Assembly: GCA_945889645.1 (NCBI GenBank)
Contig: CAMDCA010000008.1
Span: 1 to 58,469, forward strand
Direction of reading: 5' to 3'
Source of the DNA: Rhizobium sp. Q54
GTDB taxonomy: Bacteria; Pseudomonadota; Alphaproteobacteria; UBA2966; CAIVPW01
DNA length: 58,469 nt
The position numbers were made by a program, and so were the translations under genes. This document shows, piece after piece, positions 31,915 to 40,834 of this stretch; positions within the stretch are counted from its first letter, which is position 1, and the number at the start of each line of letters is the position of its first letter. Under the pieces are notes generated by a model. It saw nothing but the letters and a program-made list of their open reading frames with translations. It was not told where the DNA came from and did no database searches.

Positions 31915-32355
31915 CTACGCCGCTGCGGGCGTGTTGACTTGCGTGCCGTCGCGCGACGGCGAAGGAACGGACGTGATGATGACGACGGCCTGCGCCATCG
32001 GCGGTTCGTCGGTGAGCGTGATGTCGATGCGCGCCTGCATGCCGGCCGGGGTGATCTCGGCCAGGCGCGCGGCGGCGCCGCCGGTGAGCTTCATGGTCGG
32101 CCGGCCCGACGGCAAGTTGACGACGCCCATGTCGCGCCAGAACACGCCGCGGCGGAAGCCGGTGCCGAGCGCCTTAGAGCACGCTTCCTTGGCGGCGAAG
32201 CGCTTGGCGTAGGACGCGGCGGGATTGGGCTTGGCCTCGGAGCGCGCGCGCTCAAGGTCGGTGAAGATGCGCCCCAGGAAACGCTCGCCGTAGCGCTCCA
32301 GCGCGCGCTCGATGCGGCGGATGTCGATGAGGTCGGAGCCGAGACCGATCATCAT
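31915..32355 (-). CDS. acpS: Holo-[acyl-carrier-protein] synthase
   Basis: Transfers 4'-phosphopantetheine from CoA to the serine of acyl carrier protein (acpP is at 49112 in this window). The 146-residue protein has the magnesium-binding D8 in [13 protein letters not shown] and E57 in [15 protein letters not shown]. The start ATG overlaps the pdxJ stop (ATGA), giving translational coupling. The last 20 residues form a non-conserved Pro/Ser/Thr tail. The pdxJ-acpS-lepB-rnc-era order is shared with many proteobacteria. Confidence 0.95.
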   Translation of the reverse strand: MMIGLGSDLIDIRRIERALERYGERFLGRIFTDLERARSEAKPNPAASYAKRFAAKEACSKALGTGFRRGVFWRDMGVVNLPSGRPTMKLTGGAAARLAEITPAGMQARIDITLTDEPPMAQAVVIITSVPSPSRDGTQVNTPAAA

Positions 32356-33113
32356 CGCCGCGCTTCGACTCTGCTGGCGGTCGAGGCGCGCGCGCGGTCC
32401 ATCGCCGTGCGCATGCCGTGAATGGCGGCCTCAAATCCGATGAACACTGCCTCGGCGACGATGGTGTGGCCGATGTTGAGCTCGACGATGTGCGGGATGC
32501 GCGCCACCGGGCCGACGTTGGCGACGGTGAGGCCGTGGCCGGCGTGCACTTCGAGGCCGAGCGAGGCGGCGTAGGCCGACGCTTCTTCGAGGCGCTTCAG
32601 CTCCTTGGCGCGCGTGCGCTCGGACGCGTTGCAGTACTCGCCGGTGTGGAACTCCAGCGCCGGCGCGCCGGACTTCTTGGTCGCCTCGACCTGCGCCGGA
32701 TCGGGATCGACGAACAGCGCGACCTGAATGCCGGCGGCGTTCAGCTTGGCGATGCGCGGCGACAGCGCGGCGGCGGCCGACACGACATCGAGGCCGCCCT
32801 CGGTGGTCAGCTCGGCGCGGCGCTCGGGCACGATGCACACGGCGTGCGGACGGTTGGCGATGGCGATCGCCACCATCTCGTCGGTCGCCGCCATCTCCAT
32901 GTTGAGCGGCAAGTCGATCTCGGCCTTGAGGCGCTTGATGTCGTCGTCGGTGATGTGGCGGCGGTCCTCGCGCAGGTGCGCGGTGATCGAATCGCCGCCG
33001 GCACGGCCGACGATGGCAGCGGCGCGAATGGTGTCGGGCTCGCGCCCGCCGCGCGCATTGCGCAGCGTGGCGACGTGGTCGATGTTGACGCCGAGGCGGA
33101 GGTGCGTGCTCAC
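32352..33113 (-). CDS. pdxJ: Pyridoxine 5'-phosphate synthase
   Basis: Forms the ring of vitamin B6 from 1-deoxyxylulose 5-phosphate and aminoacetone 3-phosphate. Conserved segments include [45 protein letters not shown] and [15 protein letters not shown] place the start at the GTG at 33113 (STHLRLGVN), which gives 253 residues, close to the family length. An in-frame ATG at 33149 would add 12 residues without family similarity, and neither start has a good ribosome binding site. The stop overlaps acpS. Confidence 0.95.
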   Translation of the reverse strand: MSTHLRLGVNIDHVATLRNARGGREPDTIRAAAIVGRAGGDSITAHLREDRRHITDDDIKRLKAEIDLPLNMEMAATDEMVAIAIANRPHAVCIVPERRAELTTEGGLDVVSAAAALSPRIAKLNAAGIQVALFVDPDPAQVEATKKSGAPALEFHTGEYCNASERTRAKELKRLEEASAYAASLGLEVHAGHGLTVANVGPVARIPHIVELNIGHTIVAEAVFIGFEAAIHGMRTAMDRARASTASRVEARR

Positions 33114-33267
33114 GAGAATCTTTTGGGGACCGAACCCTGGCCTAGACATATGGCGGCAGTTTGGCGCCCCACAACGGGGCGGTGGGCGATGAAGCGGGCT
33201 ACCCTAGCCCCGGCCGCACGCCGCCGCAATTCGGGGAATTCCCCAGTCAGGCCAGGGAAATAGACGC

Positions 33268-35463
33268 CTAGCCGCGCAGCCGTTCGACCGAGGCGATGGC
33301 CGGGTCGATGCGAAGCGCGGCGATGATGTTGGTGAGGTGCTTGAGGTCGGCGACCTCGACGTCAACGCGCATCTCGAAGAAGTCTGGATTGCGGTCGGTG
33401 ATCATCAGGTTGCTGATGTTGCCCTGGTTGCGGGCAATGACGGTGGCCAGGGTCGCCAGGCTGCCGGGGGCGTTGGACAGCACGGCCTTGATGCGCGCGG
33501 TGTGGCCGGCGCCGAGCTTGGCGTCCGCCTCCCAGGCGACGTCGATCCAGCGCTCGGGGCTTTCGGCGTAGGACTCGAGCGACTCGCAGTCGATGGTGTG
33601 GATGGTGATGCCCTTGCCCGCCGACTGGATGCCGACGATGCGGTCGCCGGGCAGCGGGTGGCAGCAGGCGCCGAAGTGCACCGCCATGCCGGGGATCAGG
33701 CCGCGGATGGGGATGCCCTGGTCGCCGCCCTTGGCGTCGGCGCGGCGTTTGCGCGCAGGCTTACCGGCGGCGTCGGGTTTCGGGTCGGACGCGGCGGCCG
33801 TTGTCTCGGCGCGCCTGGCTTCCTTGGTGCGCTCGGCTTCGCCGGGCAGCACGGCTTCGACCACGGCGCGGGCGGCGAGTTGGCCCTCGCCGACGGCGAC
33901 GTAGATGTCTTCGACCGACTTCTGGCGCAGCGCCCGCAGGCCCGCTTCGAGGCCGGAGTCTTTGATCTCGCCGTGGCCGACTTCGGAGAACGCTTTGGCG
34001 ACCAGCGCCTTGCCGAGCGCGGTGTACTCGGTGCGCTCCTGCTTGGCGCGGAAGCGGCGGTTGGCGGCGCGGGCGCGGCCGGTGACGACGCACGACTCCC
34101 ACGACGGCGACGGCGTCTGCGCTTCGGATCGAATGATCTCGACCTGGTCGCCGTTCTTCAGCCGCGTGCGCAGCGGCACGATGCGGCCGTTGACCTTGGC
34201 GCCAACCGTGGTGTCGCCGATGCCGGTGTGCACGGCGTAGGCGAAATCGACCGGCGTGGCGCCGCGCGGCAAGGCGATCAGGCGGCCACCGGGCGAGAAG
34301 CAGAACACCTGATCCTGGAACATCTCGAGCTTGGTGTTCTCGAGGAACTCTTCCGGACTTTCGGCGTGGTCGAGGATTTCGAGCAACTCGCGCACCCAGC
34401 GGTACTGCGTGCCATCGACGTTTTCGACGCGCTGCTTGTAGGTCCAGTGCGCGGCGACGCCGAGGTCGGCCTCGCGGTGCATCTCGGCCGAGCGGATCTG
34501 CACCTCGATGCGGTGCTTCTCGGGGCCGATGACGGTGGTGTGGATCGAGCGGTAGCCGTTCGCCTTCGGCGTCGAGATGTAATCCTTGAAGCGCGACGGC
34601 ACCATCTGGAAAGCGCCGTGCACGACGCCGAGGGTGCGGTAGCACTCCTCGCGCGTATTGACGATGATGCGGAAGGCGACGATGTCCGACAGCTGCTCGA
34701 ACGACACCGAATCGCGTTCCATCTTGGTGAAGATCGACCACGGGCGCTTCTCGCGGCCCTGCACGTCGGCCTCGATGCCGGCGGTCTGCAGCGTGTGGCG
34801 CAGCTGCGACGTGATGCGGCCGACGAGATCGCCGGAGCGCGTGCGCAGGTAGCGCAGGCGCGCCAGCACCGACTCGCGCGCGTCGGCATTGAGCTGCGCG
34901 AACGCCAGGTCTTCGAGTTGTTCCTTGAGGTCCTGCATGCCGATGCGCTCGGCAAGCGGGGCGTAGATGTCCATCGTCTCCTGGGAGATGCGGCGGCGCT
35001 TCTCGGGGTCCTTGTGGCTGCCCAGAGTCTGCATGTTGTGCAGACGGTCGGCGAGCTTCACCAGCAGCACGCGGATGTCGTTCGACATCGCCAGGAACAG
35101 CTTGCGCCAATTCTCGGCCTGGGGCTTGGCGCCCTCGGGCATCTCGAGCTGGCTGAGCTTGGTGACGCCGTCGACGAGCTTGGCCACCTCGGCGCCGAAG
35201 TCGCGCTCGACGTCGTCGAGAGTCGCCAGGGTGTCCTCGACCACGTCGTGCAGCAGCGCGGTGGCGATGCTTGCCCCGTCGAGCTTCATGTCGGCGAGGA
35301 TGCCGGCGACCTCGACCGGATGGGCGAAGTACGGGTCGCCCGACTTGCGCAGCTGCGAGCCGTGCGCCTTCATCGAGAACTGATAGGCGCGGCGCACGAG
35401 CGCCTCGGCGCCCGGGTCATACGACCGGACGCGCTCGACCAGTTCTTGCTGAAGGTTTGCCAT
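33268..35463 (-). CDS. Bifunctional (p)ppGpp synthetase/hydrolase (Rsh, RelA/SpoT)
   Basis: Makes and degrades the stringent-response alarmone. The 731-residue protein has an N-terminal HD hydrolase domain with H48 and H72-D73 (ATALLHDVVEDT), a synthetase domain (about 235-345) with SDIVAFRIIV and TPKANGYRSIHTTV, a TGS domain (about 390-450, IALPRGATPVDFAYAVHTG) and a C-terminal ACT domain (about 655-731). Because both active sites look intact it should be the single Rsh typical of alphaproteobacteria. An Ala/Lys-rich linker sits near residues 545-585. rpoZ lies just upstream on the same strand, as in E. coli rpoZ-spoT. Confidence 0.95.
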   Translation of the reverse strand: MANLQQELVERVRSYDPGAEALVRRAYQFSMKAHGSQLRKSGDPYFAHPVEVAGILADMKLDGASIATALLHDVVEDTLATLDDVERDFGAEVAKLVDGVTKLSQLEMPEGAKPQAENWRKLFLAMSNDIRVLLVKLADRLHNMQTLGSHKDPEKRRRISQETMDIYAPLAERIGMQDLKEQLEDLAFAQLNADARESVLARLRYLRTRSGDLVGRITSQLRHTLQTAGIEADVQGREKRPWSIFTKMERDSVSFEQLSDIVAFRIIVNTREECYRTLGVVHGAFQMVPSRFKDYISTPKANGYRSIHTTVIGPEKHRIEVQIRSAEMHREADLGVAAHWTYKQRVENVDGTQYRWVRELLEILDHAESPEEFLENTKLEMFQDQVFCFSPGGRLIALPRGATPVDFAYAVHTGIGDTTVGAKVNGRIVPLRTRLKNGDQVEIIRSEAQTPSPSWESCVVTGRARAANRRFRAKQERTEYTALGKALVAKAFSEVGHGEIKDSGLEAGLRALRQKSVEDIYVAVGEGQLAARAVVEAVLPGEAERTKEARRAETTAAASDPKPDAAGKPARKRRADAKGGDQGIPIRGLIPGMAVHFGACCHPLPGDRIVGIQSAGKGITIHTIDCESLESYAESPERWIDVAWEADAKLGAGHTARIKAVLSNAPGSLATLATVIARNQGNISNLMITDRNPDFFEMRVDVEVADLKHLTNIIAALRIDPAIASVERLRG

Positions 35464-35510
35464 GGGCGCTCGATTCTAGCGCGACCCGACGGCGGAGCGG
35501 AGACGACACC

Positions 35511-35549
35511 TCCACCCCACCCTCCCCCGCTACGCGGGAGAGGGGGAAA
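35511..35549. repeat. Dispersed CCCTCCCCCGC palindromic repeat, copy 1
   Basis: Lies in the 91 bases between rpoZ and rsh. The core CCTCCCCCGC is followed after TA by an imperfect complement, GCGGGAGAGGGGG, and is preceded by an ACCCCAC box. Three related copies occur in the window (40287-40323, 50257-50297, 50391-50432), all intergenic. Confidence 0.6.
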
Positions 35550-35554
35550 CTTGG

Positions 35555-35968
35555 TTACGGGCGTTCATCCTCGGCGGGGGGCTCGGCCGACTCGGCCGCC
35601 ACGGCTTCCTCGCTGCCGCCCTCTTCGCCGGGCGAGAATACTTCGACGCCTTCGGCGTCTTCGAGGTCGGACGGCGCGACCGGGTCGCCCCATTCCTTGC
35701 CGGCCATCAGGAGGGCCATGTTGTCCTCCTCGGGCTCGTCCACTTCGACGTGCTTCTGCAGGCCGCGGATCAGCAGCGAGCGCAACTCGTCGAGGTCGTG
35801 GCCATCGGCAATCTCGCGTAGAGCGACGACGGGGTTCTTGTCGTTGTCGCGCTCAACCTGCAGCGGCTCACCGGCAGAAATGGCGCGCGCACGGCGCGAC
35901 GCCAGCATGACGAGCTCGAAGCGGTTGGGGACGCGAACGACGCAATCCTCGACGGTTACCCGTGCCAT
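35555..35968 (-). CDS. rpoZ: RNA polymerase omega subunit
   Basis: Small RNA polymerase subunit that helps fold beta prime and binds ppGpp in some bacteria. The start at 35968 gives [20 protein letters not shown], the family start, followed by [11 protein letters not shown] and [13 protein letters not shown]. The frame extends upstream to 36037 without similarity. The 137-residue product has a long acidic C-terminal tail (from about residue 85, Glu/Asp-rich) compared with the 91-residue E. coli protein; acidic tails are common in alphaproteobacteria. It precedes the rsh gene. Confidence 0.95.
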   Translation of the reverse strand: MARVTVEDCVVRVPNRFELVMLASRRARAISAGEPLQVERDNDKNPVVALREIADGHDLDELRSLLIRGLQKHVEVDEPEEDNMALLMAGKEWGDPVAPSDLEDAEGVEVFSPGEEGGSEEAVAAESAEPPAEDERP

Positions 35969-36136
35969 ATGCGCGAATCTCCTGGGCGGTGTTGCGCGCG
36001 CAAGCGCGCGACGGGGTGCCCCGCAAGCCGGGGCCAAGGCCGGAAAGTTACATAATTGCGCGACGGCCGCAAGGCAAGGTGGCAGCCCAAATCGCCGCGG
36101 CCGGCTCCCCTCCCGCCGACGGCGGGCGAGGGCTCG

Positions 36137-36835
36137 CTAGTTCAGACCGGGCAGCACGAGGCCACCCCCGCCGCCCGTCGGTGCGGGGCCGGCGGCGGCT
36201 GGAGCGGCAGGTTTGGCGACCACGCCGTCTTGTTGGAGCTTGGCGATGGCGCCGATGCCGGCCGAGCGGGCGATGTCGTCGAACGTCATCCCGGTGAAGT
36301 TGGCTTCGGCGGTCCAGATGGTGGGGCCGGTGGGCAGCATGAACGAGGCGGAATAGGCTGCCGTCGGGGTCTCGACCGTGTAGGGCACCTGGCGCTGCAC
36401 CTGCACCGTGATGGTCTGCGGCTGGCCGTTGACCGTTGCGCGTTGCTGCTGGGTTTCGGTCACGGTGCGGGTCTGCTGCGAGGTCACCACTTGTTCCTTG
36501 GTGGTCCACAGCAGGACGGCGCCGTCGAGGCCGCGGGCCCGAATTTCGGCGGCAACCTCTTCGGGAGTCGGCTGGCCACGGGTGGGCGGGAACACGTCCA
36601 TGCCGGACACGGCGCGCAACCCTGCCTCGCGCAGGGTTTCGGCCATGGCGGATTCGGCGGCTTGGCGGCGGTTGAGACCGAGCGTCGGCGCCAGGACGAG
36701 CACCGAGCGCGCCTGGACCGGGCGCGTGCGATAGGCCGGATCGACAAAGCTGGTGTAGTGGATTGCGTAGATCTCTGGGCCGCAGCCGGCGAGCAGCAGC
36801 ACCAAACCGAGCCAAGCAAAAATGCGAGCAATCAC
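36137..36835 (-). CDS. Lipoprotein of unknown function
   Basis: The 232-residue product has a lipoprotein signal: a hydrophobic core (IFAWLGLVLLLAGC) with lipobox LLAGC, the modified cysteine being residue 18. It begins with GTG at 36835. The body has a VLVLAPTLGLNRRQAAESAM segment, a helix, then GLDGAVLLWTTKEQVV, and a Gln/Thr-rich stretch repeating QTxTV patterns near residues 115-145. The C-terminus ends in a Pro/Gly-rich stretch. The alpha/beta pattern is like that of DUF4136 or CsgG-type outer-membrane lipoproteins, but I cannot assign it. No obvious operon partner. Confidence 0.75.
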   Translation of the reverse strand: MIARIFAWLGLVLLLAGCGPEIYAIHYTSFVDPAYRTRPVQARSVLVLAPTLGLNRRQAAESAMAETLREAGLRAVSGMDVFPPTRGQPTPEEVAAEIRARGLDGAVLLWTTKEQVVTSQQTRTVTETQQQRATVNGQPQTITVQVQRQVPYTVETPTAAYSASFMLPTGPTIWTAEANFTGMTFDDIARSAGIGAIAKLQQDGVVAKPAAPAAAGPAPTGGGGGLVLPGLN

Positions 36836-36909
36836 CGGCGTTCCCTCGGCCGCGAGTATAGCCGAGGCGTGCCCTAGAAACGTGAAAGGCCTCCGCCGGC
36901 GCGGCGGGT

Positions 36910-37458
36910 CTACCTCGAACGCCCCACATCGCCGATCGGCAACGCCTGCGCAGCGGGCGGCAACGCGGCCACCAGGTCCTCGACGCTCTGGCGCAGCGAT
37001 GGATGCGTCCAGCCCGGCGCGACTTCGGCCAACGGCACCAGGACGAAGGCGCGCGCGTGCATGCGCGGGTGCGGCAGGGTCAAACCACCCTCGCCCGCCT
37101 CGCGTTGGACGACGTCGTCGTAGGCCAGCAGATCGAGGTCGAGGATGCGCGACGCGGGTTGGTAGTTGCGCGCATCCCGCGCGTCCCGAGTACCCTCGCC
37201 GCGGTTGCGGCCGAAGGCGAGTTCCACTCGAAGTAGCGTGGCGAGCAGATCGGCGGGCGGCTGCGCCGTCTCAACCACGGCGATTCCGTTGGTGTACCAG
37301 GGCTGATCCGAGGCCGGCTCCGGGGCGCTGGTGTACCAGCGCGAATGGCGCACGACATGAACGCCCTCCTGCTCCAACGCCTTGAGGGCGGCCTCCAGGG
37401 TCGCGCTGGGGGGGCCCCAGGGGCTGGGCAGGTTGGCGCCAAGGCCGACCAGGATCAC
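36910..37458 (-). CDS. folK: 2-amino-4-hydroxy-6-hydroxymethyldihydropteridine pyrophosphokinase
   Basis: Pyrophosphorylates the pterin precursor of folate. The 182-residue single-domain HPPK has the N-terminal VGLGANLPSP, then YTSAPEPASDQPWYTNG, and the signature RILDLDLLAYDD followed by LPHPRMHARAFVLVPLAEVAP. It is not fused to FolB or FolP, and neither gene is adjacent. It is divergent from the NYN-domain gene. Confidence 0.94.
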   Translation of the reverse strand: MILVGLGANLPSPWGPPSATLEAALKALEQEGVHVVRHSRWYTSAPEPASDQPWYTNGIAVVETAQPPADLLATLLRVELAFGRNRGEGTRDARDARNYQPASRILDLDLLAYDDVVQREAGEGGLTLPHPRMHARAFVLVPLAEVAPGWTHPSLRQSVEDLVAALPPAAQALPIGDVGRSR

Positions 37459-37628
37459 GGGTTGCCCACCGCATAGGCATCCTCAGACCAGATCACGATC
37501 CCGTGATCTAGCGCCCGGACTGGCCACCCCGGCCGTTTAGATGGGGATTTTGGGAACGGAGCTTCGGGGGCCTCCGCCGCTGCGGGTTGCCGCCGAATGC
37601 ACTCCAGCATTTTGGCCGCGAGCATTTC

Positions 37629-38267
37629 ATGCCCCTGCAAAACGTTCACCCGACACAACGCATTGGCCTCTTCATCGATGGATCGAACCTGTACGCCACC
37701 GCCCGGGCGCTGGGGTTCGACATCGATTACAAGCGGCTGCTCAAGCTGTTCTCCAGCAAGGCGACGTTGGTGCGCGCGTTCTACTACACCGCGCTCCTGG
37801 ACGAGCAGGAGTATTCGCCGATCCGGCCCCTGGTCGATCGGCTCGACTACAACGGCTACACGCTGGTGACCAAGCCGGCCAAGGAATTCACCGACGCGTC
37901 CGGCCGCCGCCGCCACAAGGGCAACATGGACATCGAGATCGCGGTGGACATGATGAGCATGGCGCCGCGCCTCGACCACGCCGTGCTGATCTCGGGCGAC
38001 GGCGACTTCCGCCGCCTGGTGGAATCCGTGCAGGCGCTGGGAGTGCGTGTGAGCGTGCTATCGACCCTGCGCACCCAGCCGTCGATGGTCGCGGATGAGT
38101 TGCGGCGCCAGGCCGACCAGTTCATCGACATCGCCGATATCGCCCCCAGCATCACGCGCGAAGCGAATTCGGATGCGGCGCCGCACAGCGACGCGCGGCC
38201 AGAGGCGCGACCCGAGTCGCGCATGGTTGCCGCGGTGGGCGAACGGATGCGGCAGACGGTTAGCTAG
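37629..38267 (+). CDS. NYN domain (LabA/DUF88) protein, putative RNase
   Basis: Member of the PIN-like NYN family, whose studied members are metal-dependent ribonucleases. The 212-residue protein from the ATG at 37629 has acidic residues at the expected places: D17 (GLFIDGSNLYATA), D101 and D107 (NMDIEIAVDMM), and D124/D126 (LISGDGDFRRLVE). A TTG at 37587 in the same frame would add 14 residues without similarity. The C-terminal 40 residues are Ala/Arg/Pro-rich and probably disordered. It is divergent from folK and convergent with the spermidine-synthase-like gene, overlapping its end by 8 bases. Confidence 0.88.
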   Translation: MPLQNVHPTQRIGLFIDGSNLYATARALGFDIDYKRLLKLFSSKATLVRAFYYTALLDEQEYSPIRPLVDRLDYNGYTLVTKPAKEFTDASGRRRHKGNMDIEIAVDMMSMAPRLDHAVLISGDGDFRRLVESVQALGVRVSVLSTLRTQPSMVADELRRQADQFIDIADIAPSITREANSDAAPHSDARPEARPESRMVAAVGERMRQTVS

Positions 38268-38940
38268 AGGGTTTCACCGCGATCCAAATCACGTGGCGCG
38301 AGCCGCCGCCGGAGCCCGCGCGCACACGAAGTTCTTCCACCGCGAATCCGGCCTTGCGCAGTCGTGGCGTGAACCGCTGCTCGGGGCCGGGAGACCACAC
38401 GGCGAACACGCCGCCTGGGCGCAACGCGCGGTGCGCGGCGTGCAGGCCTTCGATGTTGTAGAGACGATCGGTGGCGACGGTCGTTCCCTCGGGGCCTTCA
38501 TCGACGTCGAGCACGATGGCGTCGTAGGTCGCCCGCCCTGCGCGGATGCGCGCGGCGACGTCGCCTTCGAACAACTCGACGCGCGGGTCGTCCAGCGCGT
38601 TGCCGGAAACGCCGGCAAGCAGACCGCGATTCCATTCGACGACGGCGGGCACGAGCTCAGCGACTTCGATGCGCGCCTCCGGGCCGACGCCATCGAGCGC
38701 CGTACGCAAGGTGAACCCCATGCCGAGTCCGGCGATCAGTAGGCGTGGACGGGGACGGCCGGTGATCTTGGCCAGCGCCAACGTCGCCAGTTGCTCCTCG
38801 GACGCATGCGCGCGGGTGTTCATCAACTCGATGTTGCCCAAACGAATCGAGAAGGCATCGCCGCGCTGCAGCAGACGCATTTCCTCGCCGGTGCCGGGCA
38901 CCTTGGTGGCGTGAAGCAGCGTCCAGGGAGTAACGGCCAA
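38260..38940 (-). CDS. Spermidine-synthase-like Rossmann-fold protein
   Basis: Class I S-adenosylmethionine-type fold resembling spermidine synthase. Landmarks are FSIRLGNIELMNTRAHASEE, the nucleotide-binding PRLLIAGLGMGFTLRTAL, the acidic EVAELVPAVVEWNRG, and DAIVLDVDEGPEGTT. In this family many members do not make polyamines, and nothing here fixes the substrate. The start is uncertain. I use TTG at 38940 (AVTPWTLLHATKVPG), preceded by GAGG; the frame stays open to 39174 but that part overlaps the opposite-strand glycosylase gene. Product 226 residues. Confidence 0.72.
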   Translation of the reverse strand: MAVTPWTLLHATKVPGTGEEMRLLQRGDAFSIRLGNIELMNTRAHASEEQLATLALAKITGRPRPRLLIAGLGMGFTLRTALDGVGPEARIEVAELVPAVVEWNRGLLAGVSGNALDDPRVELFEGDVAARIRAGRATYDAIVLDVDEGPEGTTVATDRLYNIEGLHAAHRALRPGGVFAVWSPGPEQRFTPRLRKAGFAVEELRVRAGSGGGSRHVIWIAVKPSS

Positions 38941-39041
38941 TAGAACCTCGGGTCGGGGAATCGAGCCTGCTTTTAGCGGGGCTGGGCGCGGCACGGTACC
39001 TGCTTGTTGACGCGCCGGGTCCGGCGTGCGACGGGGCTGCG

Positions 39042-39692
39042 ATGGCAAAGGCCCTGCCACACCCCGCAATTCCGGAGCCCGGCCGCGACTGCCCGCTCTG
39101 CCCGCGGCTGGTTGCCTTTCGCCTGGAAGCGCGCGCCGCGCATCCAGATTGGTGGAACGCACCGGTCCCCTCATTTGGAACTCTCAGCGCACGCTTGCTG
39201 ATCGTCGGTTTGGCGCCGGGGATGCAAGGCGCCAACCGCACCGGGCGGCCGTTCACCGGCGACGGCGCCGGCGAGCTCCTTTACCCCAAGCTGCTGCAAC
39301 ACGGCCTGGCGCGCGGCACCTATCGCGCCGATCCGAACGACGGCCTGGAGCTGATCGACTGCCGCATCAGCAACTCGGCGCGCTGCGTGCCGCCGGAGAA
39401 CAAGCCGACGCCACTGGAGGTGCGGACCTGCACGAGCACCTACCTGAAGGACGAAATCGCGGCGATGGCAAACCTGCGCACCATCCTGGCGCTGGGGCGC
39501 ATCGCCCACGATGCAGTGTCGCGCACGCTGGGGCGCAAACCGCTGCCGGCGTTCGGCCACGGCAACGTGCACGCGCTAGACGCGGTCACGCTGGTCGATA
39601 GCTACCATTGCTCGCGCTACAACCTGAACACCGGCAGGCTGACGCCGGCGATGTTCGACGCGGCGCTGGACAAGGCGAAGGCGTCCCTGTGA
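39042..39692 (+). CDS. Family 5 uracil-DNA glycosylase (UDGb type)
   Basis: Removes uracil and perhaps other deaminated bases from DNA. The 216-residue protein has four cysteines (C17 and C20 in DCPLC, C115 in ARCVPPENKP, C130 in RTCTST) expected to hold a 4Fe-4S cluster. Motif 1 is GLAPGMQGANRTGRPFTGDG, with no Asp or Asn at the catalytic position, as in family 5. Motif 2 is YHCSRYNLNTGRL, where family 5 has HPSxxNxxTG. It overlaps the next gene through GTGA, so repair and CYTH-like genes are coupled. Confidence 0.9.
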   Translation: MAKALPHPAIPEPGRDCPLCPRLVAFRLEARAAHPDWWNAPVPSFGTLSARLLIVGLAPGMQGANRTGRPFTGDGAGELLYPKLLQHGLARGTYRADPNDGLELIDCRISNSARCVPPENKPTPLEVRTCTSTYLKDEIAAMANLRTILALGRIAHDAVSRTLGRKPLPAFGHGNVHALDAVTLVDSYHCSRYNLNTGRLTPAMFDAALDKAKASL

Positions 39693-40204
39693 CCGGGACG
39701 ATCACGCCGCAGTACACCCGCGTGGAATACGTGCGGACGTTTTTCGTGCGCACGCCGATCCGCCTAGAGGCCGCAAACGCCGCGATCATCGACGATCGCC
39801 ATTTGACCGGCACACGAGCGCGCCTGCGCAAGCTGACGCGGAGCGTCGGCGATGCGGAATGCACGCTGTGCCGGGAGCAGGACGGGGCGCGGTTCACGTC
39901 GGTCGCCGTCGCGCCTCTGAGCGCGATCGACTACGCCGCATTCGCCCATTTCGAGGCCAACATCATCCGCAAGCGCCGCCACACGGTGACGCCGGCCGAA
40001 CGCCCGGTGTTCGTTGACGTCTTCGAAGGCGCGCTGACCGGGTTGGTTCTGTGCGAAGTGACCGCCGCGACGGAGGCGGAGGTCGAGGCTGTCGTGCCGC
40101 CGCCGTGGGCAAGCGAGGAAGTGACCGGCGATCCGTTCTTCGACGGGGCGAGACTAGCGTTCACAACGCCGGAGCAACTCCGCGTGCGCCTCGCTCACTC
40201 GTAG
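39689..40204 (+). CDS. CYTH-like domain protein
   Basis: The 171-residue product has the layout of the CYTH triphosphate tunnel fold: a first strand VEYVRTFFVR, then TGTRARLRKL, a charged FEANIIRKRRHTV, and the acidic strand VFVDVFEGALTGLVLCEV, ending PWASEEVTGDPFFDGARLAF, where CYTH proteins have PxWxGxEVTxDxRYxNxxLA. The first motif lacks the standard ExExK, so catalytic ability (inorganic triphosphatase or adenylyl cyclase) is doubtful. The GTG start overlaps the glycosylase stop. Confidence 0.75.
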   Translation: MTGTITPQYTRVEYVRTFFVRTPIRLEAANAAIIDDRHLTGTRARLRKLTRSVGDAECTLCREQDGARFTSVAVAPLSAIDYAAFAHFEANIIRKRRHTVTPAERPVFVDVFEGALTGLVLCEVTAATEAEVEAVVPPPWASEEVTGDPFFDGARLAFTTPEQLRVRLAHS

Positions 40205-40286
40205 ACCATCTTCGCGGCCATGCCGCCGTCCACAACGATTCGAGTGATGGCGAGGAGCTTAGATGGGATCGAGTCTCGCACGACGA

Positions 40287-40323
40287 CCCCCACCCTACCC
40301 TCCCCCGCAAGCGGGGGAGGAAA
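40287..40323. repeat. Dispersed CCCTCCCCCGC palindromic repeat, copy 2
   Basis: The clearest copy: CCTCCCCCGC (40299-40308), AA, GCGGGGGAGG (40311-40320) is a perfect 10-bp dyad, preceded by a CCCCCACCCTA box. It lies between the convergent CYTH-like and smpB genes and might act as a terminator hairpin, though no T-run follows. Confidence 0.7.
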
Positions 40324-40362
40324 CCCAAAAAGAAAGCGGGAGAGGTCGTAGGACGCGGCTGA

Positions 40363-40830
40363 CTACTCCTTGCGGAGCAGGCGCTGCTTTTCGCGGTCCC
40401 AGTCGCGGTTCGCTTCGGTGGCGCGTTTGTCGTGGTTCTTCTTGCCGCGGGCGAGGCCGATCTCGACTTTGCAGATTCCGCGCGCGTTGAAGTACATCGA
40501 CAGCGGAACGATGGTCATGCCCTTCTCGGCCACGGCGCCGGTGAGCTTGTCGATCTGGCGGCGGTGCAGCAGCAGGCGGCGCGGGCGCTTGGGGGCGTGG
40601 CCGAAGCGCGACGCCGGGCCGTACTCGGAGATGTGGGCGTTGAGCAGGTAGAAGTCGCCCTTCTGCTCTTCGGCGAACGCCTCGGCGATCGATGCCTTGC
40701 CGACGCGCAGAGACTTCACCTCGCTGCCGGTGAGCATGATGCCGGCCTCGAACTTGTCTTCGATGAAGTAGTCGTACCGCGCCTTGCGATTCTGGGCGAC
40801 GAAGACCTGGGCGTCTTCACGCTTACTCAT
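40363..40830 (-). CDS. smpB: SsrA-binding protein SmpB
   Basis: Partner of tmRNA in rescuing stalled ribosomes. The 155-residue product has the family signatures [50 protein letters not shown] and [19 protein letters not shown], with the basic C-terminal tail [20 protein letters not shown] that enters the decoding centre. It starts 4 bases after dapA, a common pairing in alphaproteobacteria. No tmRNA gene is visible here. Confidence 0.97.
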   Translation of the reverse strand: MSKREDAQVFVAQNRKARYDYFIEDKFEAGIMLTGSEVKSLRVGKASIAEAFAEEQKGDFYLLNAHISEYGPASRFGHAPKRPRRLLLHRRQIDKLTGAVAEKGMTIVPLSMYFNARGICKVEIGLARGKKNHDKRATEANRDWDREKQRLLRKE

Positions 40831-40834
40831 GGGA

